64,000 nt of DNA from Rallus limicola. Taxonomy: Eukaryota; Chordata; Aves; Gruiformes; Rallidae. Below, in pieces: positions 22,991 through 35,252 of this stretch. Under the pieces are notes generated by a model, which saw only the letters and a program-made list of their open reading frames with translations, had not been told where the DNA came from and did no database searches. The DNA is taken from the NCBI GenBank assembly GCA_022605955.1, contig JAKCOZ010000039.1:1302001-1366000 (forward strand), written 5' to 3'. The position numbers were made by a program, and so were the translations under genes. Each line of letters starts with the position of its first letter. The first letter of the stretch is position 1.

Positions 22991-25796
22991 TTCAGTTTGG
23001 AATTATATCCCTTATTTCTAGTCTCAACGGAACTATCTGGGAAGCAGCTGTATAATTCAATGCTTTGTCAATATCCATATCTCATTCTATCCTCATAGTT
23101 CATCTCCGTGCTACGGACCGACGTGGCACAGTTACTGGTCATTACTAGTAATATGCAAAATGTTCTTCATAATCTTCCAGTTTTATTGAAAAAAACATTC
23201 CAGGAGTCCTGAGCCCATGTCAGTGAGGTGTGTGTGGTATATGTTGCAGTCCTAATATTAACCAGCCAAGAATTCTTCTCATTTTTTTCCCTAGCTAGAA
23301 ATATTTCTTTTGGACATATTTTCTTTTTGCTTGTTTTTAAGTAAATATCTGACAGTTCTGGGATCACTTGCAACAGCTGGGTTTTTTTTGTTTGTTTATT
23401 TGTTTTGGATTTCTCTCTTACAAATACTTCTTTGATGCCTTGCTGACCTTTTCAATTCTCTCCATCTCAGCAGTTTCATTTTAAGAAGACAATCCTCACC
23501 CCCACCAGTCCTTTTTTCTCCTTCTAACCAAGTACTGGGTAAATAGATCCATATTATCAATAGCAGTGTACTGCAATTCAGTCACTTTTACTATACGCTA
23601 CCTATTAAGTATAATTTTTCCTCAACACTTTCTAAGGTACCACAAGTAAATACTTGAAGTAAATGTCAAGCTGTCTTCTGACTTTCAAGAAAGGACCTGG
23701 GAAGATGTCAAGGACGTTACAAGGACTGCTACCTAATTATATCTCATATGCCATACTACATAATGACTGAGTTCAGGAAGGAGGCACGTATTTAGGCATA
23801 ACTATTCTTGTACATTTTCTTCTCACATTTTCCTCCTTCTTGTTGGCTTAAGCCTGGTCTACATGAGGGCTGTTTTGCAATACAAGTATATCTGTAAATG
23901 GGATGATTATTGCTATTTTTAAACAACATAATTTATGCAGAAAGAAAAACCCTGAAGAACAAATGTAACAGAATGTGTGTCCATCGAGGTAACGTAGCTC
24001 TCTACCTCTCTAGGATCTTATCTATATGTTACTGATTTAGGGCTAAAGGCAGAAATAGTTTATTGTTTTATTATAGGGGAGATGGTAACTTCCTTAAGAT
24101 AAATGTGGTCTTTCTAGTATGTCAGGGAAATCTACAGTGCCAAATATGAAGCTTGAATTTGTGTTATTTATTAAAGAATGAAGAATATTATTAAAGTATA
24201 AAGATGGGGAAAAAAAGGCAAGTGCTGTTAAAAGAAAAACCTATTTTCACACTGGAAGGTGTATCAAATTCATAGGCTATCCTAGAATTCATACTCAGAC
24301 TTTAACTTCTCCTTAACTCCTCATGGTGGCTTCTTGTTTTATAAAGTGAGAATGGCTCATTCTAATTCTGAAAATATACTTGCCCCTTGTGTAAGCCAAG
24401 TTTTAGACCGCTGCAGTGTCTCAAATAGGGTATAGAGATTCTCTCACTAGTCAATTGAGAGAGATAAGCAACTCTCATAACGTTAGATTAATCCTACTTA
24501 TTTTAGGAAGGAGTAAAGATGCTTCTCTCTTTCTATTAACAAGAGAGAGTGCCTAAATAATTCACTCTGATTAGACAGAGACTTCTGGGTGTCTAAAGTT
24601 AGATGAGATGAATCCTAACTTTAAACCTCCTGCATTGGTTGTTTCAACTGAATCTCTTGCCAAGTTACAAGCTAAGGACTAAACTGTATTAGAGTAATCT
24701 GTAAAAAGAAGAAGCTACAATTACATCACATCGAATGAGTTGACTTTTCAGTAATACCCTCTCACAGGAAACTCTCATTTTCCATTAAATTCTGCTTTGT
24801 CATTATCTTCTTTTTACAATGAGGAGAAGGATGCAGAGACAAACTGACCTGAAACTCTCTTACCTTTCCCTTTCTGTGGCATTTCACCTTAAGACCATTA
24901 CAAAAAACAAAACAGCATTCTCTTTTCTAGACTTTTACAAAACATTATACAGATTTAGACATTAAGATTTTGTAGCAGCAAATACTGTTTGGTGTTTGTT
25001 GGGGTTTCTTTAACTAGATTATTTAATTATGTTAATAAACCACAGTTCTATCATTTAATTTAAATATAATATCTCAAATATACATACAATGCGGTAAATA
25101 GTATGAAACATTTTAAATCATAATTGTAATCTATTAATATGTAAAAAAGCCACTACTTGGTAAATCTATTGCTGTCACAGAAATTCCTCCCTTTGTTGTT
25201 ACTAGATACTTACATTTAAATGTGAGGCTTTGGCTTAGCTTTTACAGTGTTCCACATTAATGTATTTTTTGCAAACACATTCCCCTAAAATATGTAAAAA
25301 TATTGAAAACCACAGTCCTCTTTTAGTTATCAGTGGTTCCTTGTCAAAATGGAAGGAGGTTGGTATTTCATCCTGTGTCTATTTCTACTAAAATATTTCA
25401 TCAATTACTTATTTGATGGATGATAGCCCAAAGCTGGGACTATCTGAAGGGCAGGATTCAAGGATTCAGAATTATCTTGACAAATGGGAGAAACCATGGG
25501 AAAAAGCTGAATAGGAGCAAATACAAAATCAGTGTTAATACAGGATGGACAACATAGCACTTCTGGAAAAAGGAGTTGGGAATTACATTTAATCACATGC
25601 TGAAGACAGCAGGTGAGGAATTAGGACTTCAGTCGTTTAAGTAAAGGTAGTAGGACAACACCACAGGTGAATAAAATGTTCCAAAGAAAAGTCATGTGTC
25701 TGTGTGTCTGTGCCTGTGTGTGTGTGCTGTGTCTGTGTTGTCTGAGATTGCAGGAATGTGATTAGAAAAGCCAAGGCTCTCTTGGTGCTGAATCTG
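22991..25796. other. AT-rich unique non-coding sequence
   Basis: No supported gene or element. A T/G-rich run lies at about 23377-23405. A TG-rich run (GTGTCTGTGTGTCTGTGCC and similar) at about 25692-25745 immediately precedes the next CR1 fragment. Confidence 0.5.
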
Positions 25797-26089
25797 TTCA
25801 CGAGGGCATGTAGCAATAGGACAAGGGGTAATGGTTTTAAACTTGAAAAGGGTAGATTTAGGTTGGATGTTAGAAAAACTTCTATATGAGGGTGGTGAGT
25901 CACTGGAACAGGTTGCCCAGAGACATAGTGGAGGCTCCATCCCTGGAGATATTCAAGGTCAGGCTTGATGGGGCTCTGAGTGATCTGATCTAGTGACCAT
26001 GTCCCTGCTTACTGCAGGGGGGTTTGACTAGATGGCCTTTAAAGGTCCTTTCCAACCCAATACATTCCATGATTATATGATTCTATGAC
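25797..26089 (+). mobile_element. CR1 LINE 3' fragment, plus strand
   Basis: Ordered CR1 3' blocks are visible: GGGCATGTAGCAATAGGAC, GTAATGGTTTTAAACTTG, GTCACTGGAACAGGTTGCCC, GGAGATATTCAAGGTCAGGC, a CAGGGGGGTTTGACTAGATG block, GGTCCTTTCCAACCCAA and octamer-like ATTATATGATTCTATGA at the end. It is 5'-truncated in distal ORF2, and small deletions break the frame. Confidence 0.92.
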
Positions 26090-28011
26090 TTTCTAACTGC
26101 TTAAAGAAATTGGGCCATGAAAAATCAATTGCAAATTTATAGCAAGACCCTTTCCTTATCAATGATTATTTTGTTTTGCAATTTTTTAATTTTAATTTGA
26201 TCTATTGTATTTAATTATCTATGTCAAAGATATGTTACATTGGCTATGTAGATTTAATGAAGGAGTGTAATTACCAAAATAGGTGGAGTAATGTTATTGT
26301 AAAGGGCAAAAATATAGAATAAGGGACATTAAACTAAAGACAAATTGGGCTAAATATTACAGAAAATTTCTCAGATGTTGGATTATTTTACTGTGTGCTG
26401 ACCCAAAGAATTAAGTGGTAGCTCATTTGCTTGAGTGTCTTCAGAGTATGCCGTGTACCACATCTATAAAAAAATAAAGTTTTGGTAGGTGTCTAGACAA
26501 GGTCAGGAAATTTTAGTCATTCTATTAAATGGCCATTATTTGAAACTTTTATCACTGAAAAACTATTCCTATAATGCCACAGTGCTAAAATATACTTCAG
26601 TTTGTCACACTTTGTTTATCAAAAGATAGAGCCAGTGTTAGGAAATAATATCCATCTCAACACGTTATAAATCCTCCAGTCTATAGAAATATAAATAACT
26701 GGTTTGCATGACACTTCTATTGTTTCAGAGGGCATTATGCTTTGTTAGGATCAAAAACATCTGCAACTTTAAAGGGTTTTATTTAATCTGTGAATTATTG
26801 CTTTACTTCCTATATATTAGAATGAGCTATCTGTCTGTATTCACCAAGAGAGCTATAAATACTGGTTCAATTGTTAAGTAGCTGGAAAGATTTATAGATC
26901 CCAGAAAGATAAATAATATCCAAAGGTTTCCTTCTAAATGGTACTACAGGTTAATGGTAGTGATAGTACAGAGAATATAGAACCGTGTAAAATTATTTTA
27001 TATCAATGCTACATTATGGAAAAAAACCCAAACCAAACCCCTTTGGTAGTTCCAGAAAATATACACTTTGACTTGAAATATTCAGAGGAAAATGAATTCT
27101 TAAATTCATGCTAGTTTACATACTGCAGATTCAGCTGTCTACATTAAAATGGCTCTGTTACTCTCTGTGTACAGGCATATTCTAGATGTGCTCATTTGGT
27201 TCAGATTTTAGTTGCACTATAAAGTATCGTTTGACTTGGCAGAACTTTGATACACAACTAAGGAACAGTATTGTTTGCAGATGTTTTTAAAGGATATGGT
27301 GTAATTTTCTTTCAGAGGATTCCCATCTTTCTTTTTATAAGTGGAGATCCTGTACCTAAATTATGTAATTAAAATCCAAAGTGTGCTTTGGGGCAATAGG
27401 GCCTTATTGGTCCTTTTTTCTTCACTTAGAATTACAAATTGCTGTGAAAACACAGTCATTTTTATCTCCTCCAGTTTTTACAGGACATTATTATTATTGT
27501 TGTTGTTGTTGTCGTCATCGTTGTTGTTTTTTAATGTGAAGGAAAAAAACCCCACTTATTCAATGGTAGATTCTCACTTAACAGCACAAGTTGATCACTA
27601 GTCTTGATAATGTTAGAGAAGATTAGTCCTAAACTGTACTATACAGATCCTCCTACAGAATATATTAGAACAGTACCAACAGAACATCTTCAGTAGTCAG
27701 ACAAGCCTTTTGGTGATTTTATTTTAGGTCAAAAATATTGAAGCAATAAGTAGCACTAAGTACATCAGGACAAAGGCTTCTCTAACAAGAAAGAAAATGT
27801 CACAGTGTATGGCTCATACATTGCAGGACACTTTGGCATTCCTACTTGTGAGGAACCCACTTGTCTCATCTAGGGGCACATGTTAACACACCCCATGTGT
27901 TTTGTTTCTGTATGGCACAGCTATTGACTTTTGTTGACTGAAGGAAGTCCTACTATAGTGTTATTTTACTTTTTTTTGTCAGCTTTAAGGGCTAAAGGGG
28001 ATCTACCAGAA
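26090..28011. other. AT-rich unique non-coding sequence
   Basis: No gene or transposon is recognised. The only clear structure is a trinucleotide run at about 27489-27530. Confidence 0.5.
27489..27530. repeat. Imperfect (TTR)n trinucleotide run
   Basis: TTATTATTATTGTTGTTGTT changes to GTC and ATC variants and then returns to GTTGTT. It is an interrupted simple repeat; the leucine/serine string it would encode is not a gene. Confidence 0.85.
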
Positions 28012-28330
28012 ATCTGGAGAGGGACTGTTTACAGGGGCATGTAATGACAGGACAGACAAGGGGCAATGCTTTAAACTAAAAGAGGGTAGATTTAGATTAG
28101 ACATTAGAAAAATATTCTTCCCTGTGAGGGCTGAGAGGCACTGGCACAGATTTCCCAGAGAAGCTGTGACTGCCCCCTCCCTGGCAGTGTTCAAGGCCAG
28201 GTTGGATGGGGCTTTGGGCAACCTGGTCTAGTGGAAGGTGTCCCTGCCCATGGCAGAGGGGTTGATATTAGGTGATTTTTTTTAGGTCTCTTCAACCCAA
28301 ACCATTCTGTGATTCTATGATTCTATGATT
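28012..28330 (+). mobile_element. CR1 LINE 3' fragment, plus strand
   Basis: The fragment begins near GGAGAGGGACTGTTTACAGG and continues through GGGCATGTAATGACAGGAC, AGGGTAGATTTAGATTAGAC, GAGAGGCACTGGCACAG, a TTCAAGGCCAGGTTGGATGG block and AACCTGGTCTAGTGGAAGG. It ends with TCTTCAACCCAAACCATTC and three TGATTCTA octamer units. It is 5'-truncated with several in-frame stops. Confidence 0.93.
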
Positions 28331-31300
28331 TAACAGAGCATTGTTGATCTCAATCAGGTCAGACACCCTGTCAGAGCCCAGTCTTGGCACATCAATGACA
28401 ACACAGATCAGAACAGTCAAAAGTTTACAACATGTAATAAAAACTGAATTGAAGTCAGGCATGCTATCCTCTTGTGGCCTGAGTGGGATTGTAGGCAACC
28501 AGTGATTTGTAGGCTCCATTACTTCCCAAATGTTCAGTGTATCTAGCCCTTGGCAGGGTGTCAAGGACAAAGAATAATCAGTCTTCAGATATCACTTTTG
28601 AAATGCTATGCCCTACGCTTCCTTCAGGTGACTCATTCTTTCCATGTTGTCAAGATCCATTGATGAAAGCTGACTGCTTTCAAAGGCCTCTGACAAGTGA
28701 AGCATCCTCAACACACGGAGAAAATGATATTGTGCAATCAGTACTCACAGAACGTACCATGAGTGATGGATGAGTTACTGCTTGGCAACATCATGGTGAA
28801 CTTCTCTTCCAGACTCAAGACAGAGCCCTAGAACATTTAAAGAGATCTTGGACCCAGGAGGAAAACGATCACTCTGGGAAGAGACTTGAGGAGTTTTTAA
28901 ACTGATTTCAGGGTTCCCATAAATCTAGCTTCTGTCTTATGGATTGTGACAATATCCTATCCTTATAGCAAATCCGTGCATTTAAAATAGTGCAGAAATG
29001 CTGCAGGAGCATCAAAATGATGTGAAAATCAATTGTACTAATGCAAGGTAGAGCTCACAAAGCAATAGCTATTATGATGTTTTTTCTGTTTTAATATATA
29101 TTTTTTAATCTTTTATATAAACATTGTATGCAATGGAATAAAACATTATTGACAAATATGGATTTAAGGTGCTTCTCTTTTTATTTTCCTTTTTCTTGTT
29201 TTTTTATTAGGAGTGGCTACCTTACTCTTTGCAAGAAGTTTGAATAAAAAGTCTAATGATATTGCCCATAGTAAATAAACTTAAATAGAAGCAGTTAAAC
29301 TTCTCAAGTAGGAAGCTTTACATTTCATACTTCATGTTTTGTTTGTTTTTATAATGTGTATTTTTCCTTGAACATTTCTAAACTGAGAATGGCCTTTTGT
29401 TGTTATGTTTTTGCTATTCAGTGTGACACATTTTCCAATTTTTTTTTTCCATCAGACAAAACAAAAAAAGAAACCTAACCAGTGAGTCTCACTTCTGATA
29501 ATTCTGTGCTATGCTCAGCATAGTGTTCAGAACTAAAACATAAATGGAGATAAGTATAATCAGACTGAACAAGGATGTAGGTGCATACAGTAGTCTTTTG
29601 GGATCATAAACCTCAGCACATAAACCCTCTATGGACAACTCAATTTTAAAAATAATATTCTTTAGGAGCTTAAGCATACTCGTTAACATATCCTCTAGCA
29701 CTTCAGTTTTGAACGGTTTTATGAGTGTGCTGCCTAATTGTGAGCAGCCAGTCATACAGGTGCCCTCAAGGCTTTGTCTAAAGGCCCATCCGTATTGATG
29801 AAATTATTCCAAAACATGTACAGAGAAAAGAATAGCACTGCTTCTGTCAGTTTAGTAGTAAAAAAAATCAGCCAAGAAATATGGGGTTTAAAACATTCTT
29901 ATCCTCACAGGGTTTGAGCTACACCTCATCAGGATCACTGAACTGAAATCCTTTCCTTTTAAAAACAGGATGCTGTTTTGGCAGGAGTGCATATCATGAC
30001 ACCAGAGGAAAAAGTGTGCAAGAGGCAGCACTGCTTTGCTGCTCAAAGGTGAAAGTATTCATCTGGAGTGGGGTAAAAAAGAACTCTGTGTGTTTTCCTC
30101 CTCTTTTTAATATGCCCATTTAAAAAGGAATATAAACTCTATTTTGGATACACAGTGCGGGACATTCAGCAGGAACATGTAAGGAGCAATGCAGATAGAC
30201 TCGCATGCAGCACTTGCTAATCCGACTGGACAAGAGGACCTCAGGTCAAACCTTATTTGCAGACATGCCCTGTGACAGCTTGGATTGCTCTGCTAGCAAT
30301 CCAGTGACTGTTCTTAGGCATCGCTGTGCCAGGATGCCTGCCAAAACATACAGTTCTGGATATTGCCTTATATATTTCTGAAGAACTGTGTTTCTTTTTT
30401 CTCTGTAAAATATAACTCTTATCTTCAACCCCACTATGCCTATGCAGTCTATTTAGGTTAAAACTCAACCACATACTTCATATACACCTCCTGACACAGC
30501 AGTGCAGTTACCTGGAGAGGAAATGGGATTTCATATTTCTGTCATGTAAATAAGGGAAGCTTCCCATTCCTCTCCACTTCCCTTTCTCTACGTGGATATA
30601 ATTTATGCATAACATCTCCTCCTTTCCAAAAACCACAGGTTTTCCTCATGCAGGGAGCACAAGAATCTGTGGGAAGCCCTGGAGAAAGCAAAGGTATCCA
30701 TGCATACATCTGAACATCCTTTAAATTAGGTGAAGTAACATCCAAGAAACAAACTGTTTTCTCCCAAGCACCTGATCAGTAAATAAACATATGTGAGCTG
30801 TTGTTCTTGTTGTTTTAATGTGGTTCTGCAGTATATGTTTGCAAATGCAGGACTAAACCATATGTCAACATTTGCCTTAATGTACTCCTGGAGGCTACCT
30901 ATGCAGGAATCAGTCAAATAACTTCAAAACGGCTATAAATATGTGCACCTCCCATTACATTTCATGCAGTTATATGCACAGTGGTTGCCTGGCGCGTTGG
31001 GCTTAATTTACATATCTTGCCTTTTGCAAGCTGAACATAATTTGGTACACTGTTTAAAGTTTATTATTCCAGTATCGTTTGATGTTCTAATTTACTTTGT
31101 GTGCCAGCATTTAATTTACTACTAATCTTTTAAAGAGTTGAGTAAGGATCATGGTAGCCTCGTTTTGTAAAGGGTTCTGTAACGAACTTGGGTGCTAGCT
31201 TAGTTTAGCAGGAAGTTAGAGTTGCAGTTCATTACAGAACAGTGAGCTCCAGCTATATTGAATTACTGCCAGGAAATATTTACAGGCTACAGTCATAGAC

Positions 31301-32029
31301 TTTACCCTTCAATCAATGATGGTCTAGGAGAACACTTCCTGAAGTTTGTTAATGCATTCTGCTAGCCTGACAAGTGGGTGTAAGTTAATTCTGCCAACTT
31401 CAGTACTGTTCTGAGTGCTGCTTTGAGGCCAACAAAACAGCCAAGTATTTTTTTGTGAATAAACAACTCATCAAAACATATGAGAACAGAAGGTTTCAAA
31501 TATAACAAAGCAATTGGCATAGTCATTTTAGAGTTAATTAGAAGCACAATGGTGCTTTATTCAAGCCTCCTAGACCAAGGGCCATCTGCATAACAATATA
31601 AGAACTCTTATAGTGTCCTTATAACTCTATGGAGATACGTATTAATGACTCTCCCTTTACTGTGTCTGTGAAATGAAAGGGGAACATTTCAATAAATATG
31701 AATAACATGCAGGAAAATTTTTATTTTATACATTCTGTTCTATATATCTGTTGCTGTCCTCTACTTTTTTTTGTCTTAACCTCCTTTTATCATTTTGGAT
31801 GTCACAGTTACTGGTTCTGCTGAAGAATTATACTTAAAAATAATGGATCAGCGCTCCAATGAAGTAGCAACACTGTAAGCAAGAGAAAAGCGCATATTCT
31901 TCTATTTCTTATTTTGTTATGTGTCATGGATTTTTCTTAGGCATAAAGTGTCTTGGACTTCAGGGACTAAGCATATCCTATATTTTTCTCCATGTCTTGC
32001 AAGTAAATAAAAAATAATTTTAAAAAAAG
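28331..32029. other. Unique non-coding sequence
   Basis: No exon is supported. The segment 30900-31110 carries an isolated GGCGCG in an AT-rich setting. The segment 31500-31740 mixes homeodomain-like TAAT cores with a balanced, repeat-free texture that would suit a conserved element. Both need alignment to judge. Confidence 0.45.
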
Positions 32030-32600
32030 CCTGTTCATTTCTTTACTGGTGCTGGCTAGTGGGTGGTGCTCCAGCTCTCTGGGTAGCAGGGGAGGAGGTA
32101 TAAGTGGTGAAAAGCTGCTGCTTATGTCTGCCAGCAATAAATTACCATCCCCTTGCTCCCCAGTCACTACAGTAACCGGGCAAAAGAAAAATAATGAGCC
32201 GCAGTACTTCCCTTTAGCCGCCCGTGGAGTTGTATAGCAGTGGTGTAACTTCATTATGGGTTATCTGTATGAGACAAACTCCAGCTCACATTGCCAGGGG
32301 AAGTTTCAGGCAGAGGCGGGCCATGGTGAAGGTGCGGCATGCAGCATGACAGAGTCCAGTGGCTCCACATATCGTTAAAGACATTTGAGAGTAAGATGGC
32401 TGGGAAAATTGGGTGAGGTTTAGTATAAATGTCATAGCGGTACTTGCTCAAAGCTATCCAGTAGATTGAATATGTCATTATTTGCACCGTTACAGCAGTG
32501 AACAATTTGCTAGAGTGGGAAATGTAGCAATTTACAATTGGGAAGTTTCTTACTGTCTGGAGGAAGGCACCTTGACATTATAAGGTAAGCCCTTGGATTA
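32030..32600. other. CpG-bearing, GC-richer patch in AT-rich DNA
   Basis: About ten CpG dinucleotides occur in roughly 450 bases (for example in AACCGGGC, AGCCGCCCGTGG, GGCGGGCC and GTGCGGCATG), whereas flanking kilobases have almost none. A good splice-donor-like sequence, AAG followed by GTAAGC, lies at about 32583-32590. No reading frame here shows a known domain. It could be a regulatory element, an untranslated exon or an unrecognised old insertion. Confidence 0.3.
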
Positions 32601-34129
32601 CTCACACCAATTTTATTTTTATTTAGTTCCAAAAACAATTACTGCTATAACTTCAAAAGACAAACCCATGAATCAAGTAATAAATCAAAGGGAAGAATTT
32701 TGGCTTTTAAAAAGAGTGCATTAAATCCTGCTAGATAACAAAAACAAGCAACACATACAGTTAAGTATAGAAAACTAGTGGACATATTTTATCTAGTATT
32801 TATTTATCTAGAGTAATTTACAGAATCTTGGCATTGAAGAAAGCCACATATAAAGCTGTAATATCAAAACTCTGAGACATAGAAATTATTATTGTTCAGA
32901 CAGAAAAAAAAAACAAAAACCAGGAACACAGATTGCTTAGATTGCTTTCCACATTCATATCCAGAATTCACTTATAAAAATAAAGCTATTTTTCTTCTTA
33001 ACCTACTGTATTAAAAAAAACCCTTTTCTTTAGTGTAAGTCAAAATGTAAATTGTCTCCATACACTTGGCATAACAGCCCTAGTACAATAAGCATTAAAT
33101 GAGATGAACAATAGGAATATTTCTAGTACTCATGGCACCACAGACTTATGCTTTGCCCCAAGTCAGTACCCTGGGGTCTCTGTGCTGGCCTGAGCCCTGC
33201 TCCGAAACTTGTGCCACCATTTTTGTTGATATTTGGGCAAGTAAAACCACACATTTTGTGTATAGTCTGTGGAAAGCTGTAAGTGCTCTTAAGGGCCTGA
33301 AGAGGGGAAATTCTACTTACATGAATTATCTGTTTACCTCTCTATTGAAAACACAGGGAATTGGTAGGGTGTAATTAATATTGTCCACTTAGGACTCATC
33401 CCATCTGGTGATTTACGTTCAACATCATAGTTCAATAATACCAGAACTGTAGAAAGTAGAGTTAACTGGTTCAAATTCCTCTTTCTAGGGAATTGTTTGG
33501 TTTTGGGTTTTTTTGTATATAAAGTATACGAATGTTCTATGGGCATGATGTTGTACCACAGTCATCAATCTGTCAGGCAAGAAACATACATTACCTGTTA
33601 CGCATCAATGGAGCTGAAAGGATTCATAATCTTGATTAAATTTAAATTGTCTAGATTCTGTACCGAACTTTGGGAAAGTGTAGGTGTTTCTTCATCCAAA
33701 TATGGATGTCAAAGGACTGTAGGTTGGAAATAGGTGGGTCTCAACTTGTATTGTCTGCTACAGTTCAGCCCAAAAGGGCACACCAACTCTGTAGAGAGAG
33801 GCATCATTACAGACACTTACAAAGATGTACAGGACTACAAGGAAACAGATGTGATCATTGTCCACATACCCATAGCCTATAAGGTTTGCTAAAGCAATTT
33901 TTTTATATATTCCTCCTCCAGGGTGTGTGCTTATGTATCAAATAATCTGATTCCCATCCTACATTATTGTTTTTTTTAATTCTTTTCAGATAGATTTGAA
34001 AATGTTATCAATCATATTTACTGAAACAAAACCTAAGGGAATAAGATACCAGATCTGAAGCAAAGTCTCACAACAAAGCCAAGTTCAAGCTATGTACTTT
34101 ACAGCAACAGAGCAATTAAAACTCCAAAG

Positions 34130-34168
34130 TTATATATATATCTATATATAGATATATAGATATATATT
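34130..34168. repeat. TA-rich palindromic simple repeat
   Basis: TATATATATATCTATATATA then GATATATAGATATATATTTA: alternating TA with TC/GA interruptions, giving self-complementary sequence. Confidence 0.85.
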
Positions 34169-34293
34169 TAACAGAGGTTTCTATACATTGTCATTTACAA
34201 CTAACTCATACTTTCTTTTGAGAAAGGCTAAAATTTTCAGGGTATTCACACCATTGACTTTTTTGTTCTATGCTCCCTGTACATTGTTCCAAG

Positions 34294-34374
34294 CTTATTT
34301 AAACTCAGATGTATCAGATCTACATTGAGAAGTTTAATTTAGACTCAAATGTATCAAATCAGCCTTGTGGAGTT
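34294..34374. repeat. Diverged 40-base tandem duplication
   Basis: ACTCAGATGTATCAGATC at 34303-34320 recurs as ACTCAAATGTATCAAATC at 34343-34360, matching 16 of 18 bases at an offset of exactly 40. Similarity outside this core is weak. Confidence 0.6.
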
Positions 34375-35025
34375 CTGCTGTGGAGAAAATCATCTCCCCT
34401 GAAACTCTGGAAAGAGAAAATATAAAAGAAAGAACTGGACTTGGAGTTCATTGCTGGTTGAGAGACCTATGTGTGCAGTTGACATTTATCCATGTGGTTA
34501 TTTCCTTTCATATGTTTTTCTTCTGATAATTCCTAGGAGTATGTCCTGCTCATCAGAAATACTGCAATCTACCTATTAGTAGTAGAGAAAAGGACAAGTT
34601 TAGCAACCCTTAAAGTTGCCCAATTAATTCCTGCAGATTGCTTACTGAATAAGATGTAACTCAATACAATGTATTTCTGGTCCTGTAAGGGTGCATTTAT
34701 CTTATTTGTGATATGTAAATTCAGGTCAATTAAATCAGGTCAGATTTGGATGATGCCCAAACTAGGTGCAGGCCAACTCATGGTGAAGTTCAGATTTAAG
34801 GGAAGCTTTAGGGAATATGGATGGGATGTACCTACAGATTACACAACCATATTCTGGACTCAGGCATAGATTTAGATAAACTACAAGGTCAACTGTTTGG
34901 ATTATTTGTAGACCAACTGCCAGAGTCCATCCCATCCACCCTGGAAATATTGTTGCACATCCATGTTGTCCTTCTTGGAAAGACATTGATGAAGGTAAAG
35001 AAGTTGGAATTTATAGAAATTTATA

Positions 35026-35252
35026 TGATTAGATATAAGGAAGAATTTCTTTCCTGAAAGGGTAGTCAAGTATTGGAATAGGCTGCTCAGGGAAGTGGTG
35101 GAGTCACCATCCCTGAAGGTATTTAAAAGGTATGTAGATGTTGTGCTTGAGGACATGGTCTAGAGGTGGACTAAGCAAGCTCAGGGTGTGGTTGGACTTG
35201 ATGATCTGAAAGGTCTCTTCCAACCTAAGTTCCAACCTATGATTCTATGATT
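35026..35252 (+). mobile_element. CR1 LINE 3' fragment, plus strand
   Basis: The order is GATTAGATATAAGGAAGAAT, TTGGAATAGGCTGCTCAGGG, GAAGTGGTGGAGTCACCATC, CTGAAGGTATTTAAAAGG, GGTTGGACTTGATGATCTG, TCTCTTCCAACC and ATGATTCTATGATTG. This 'rolled-up' CR1 variant has TATTTAAAAGG in place of the GTTCAAGGCC block, so it belongs to a different subfamily from the other plus-strand copies. Confidence 0.9.

Larger units (their letters stand above)
32601..35025. other. AT-rich unique non-coding sequence
   Basis: No gene is recognised. It contains a palindromic TA/TAGA run at about 34130-34168 and a diverged 40-base duplication at about 34294-34374. Confidence 0.5.
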
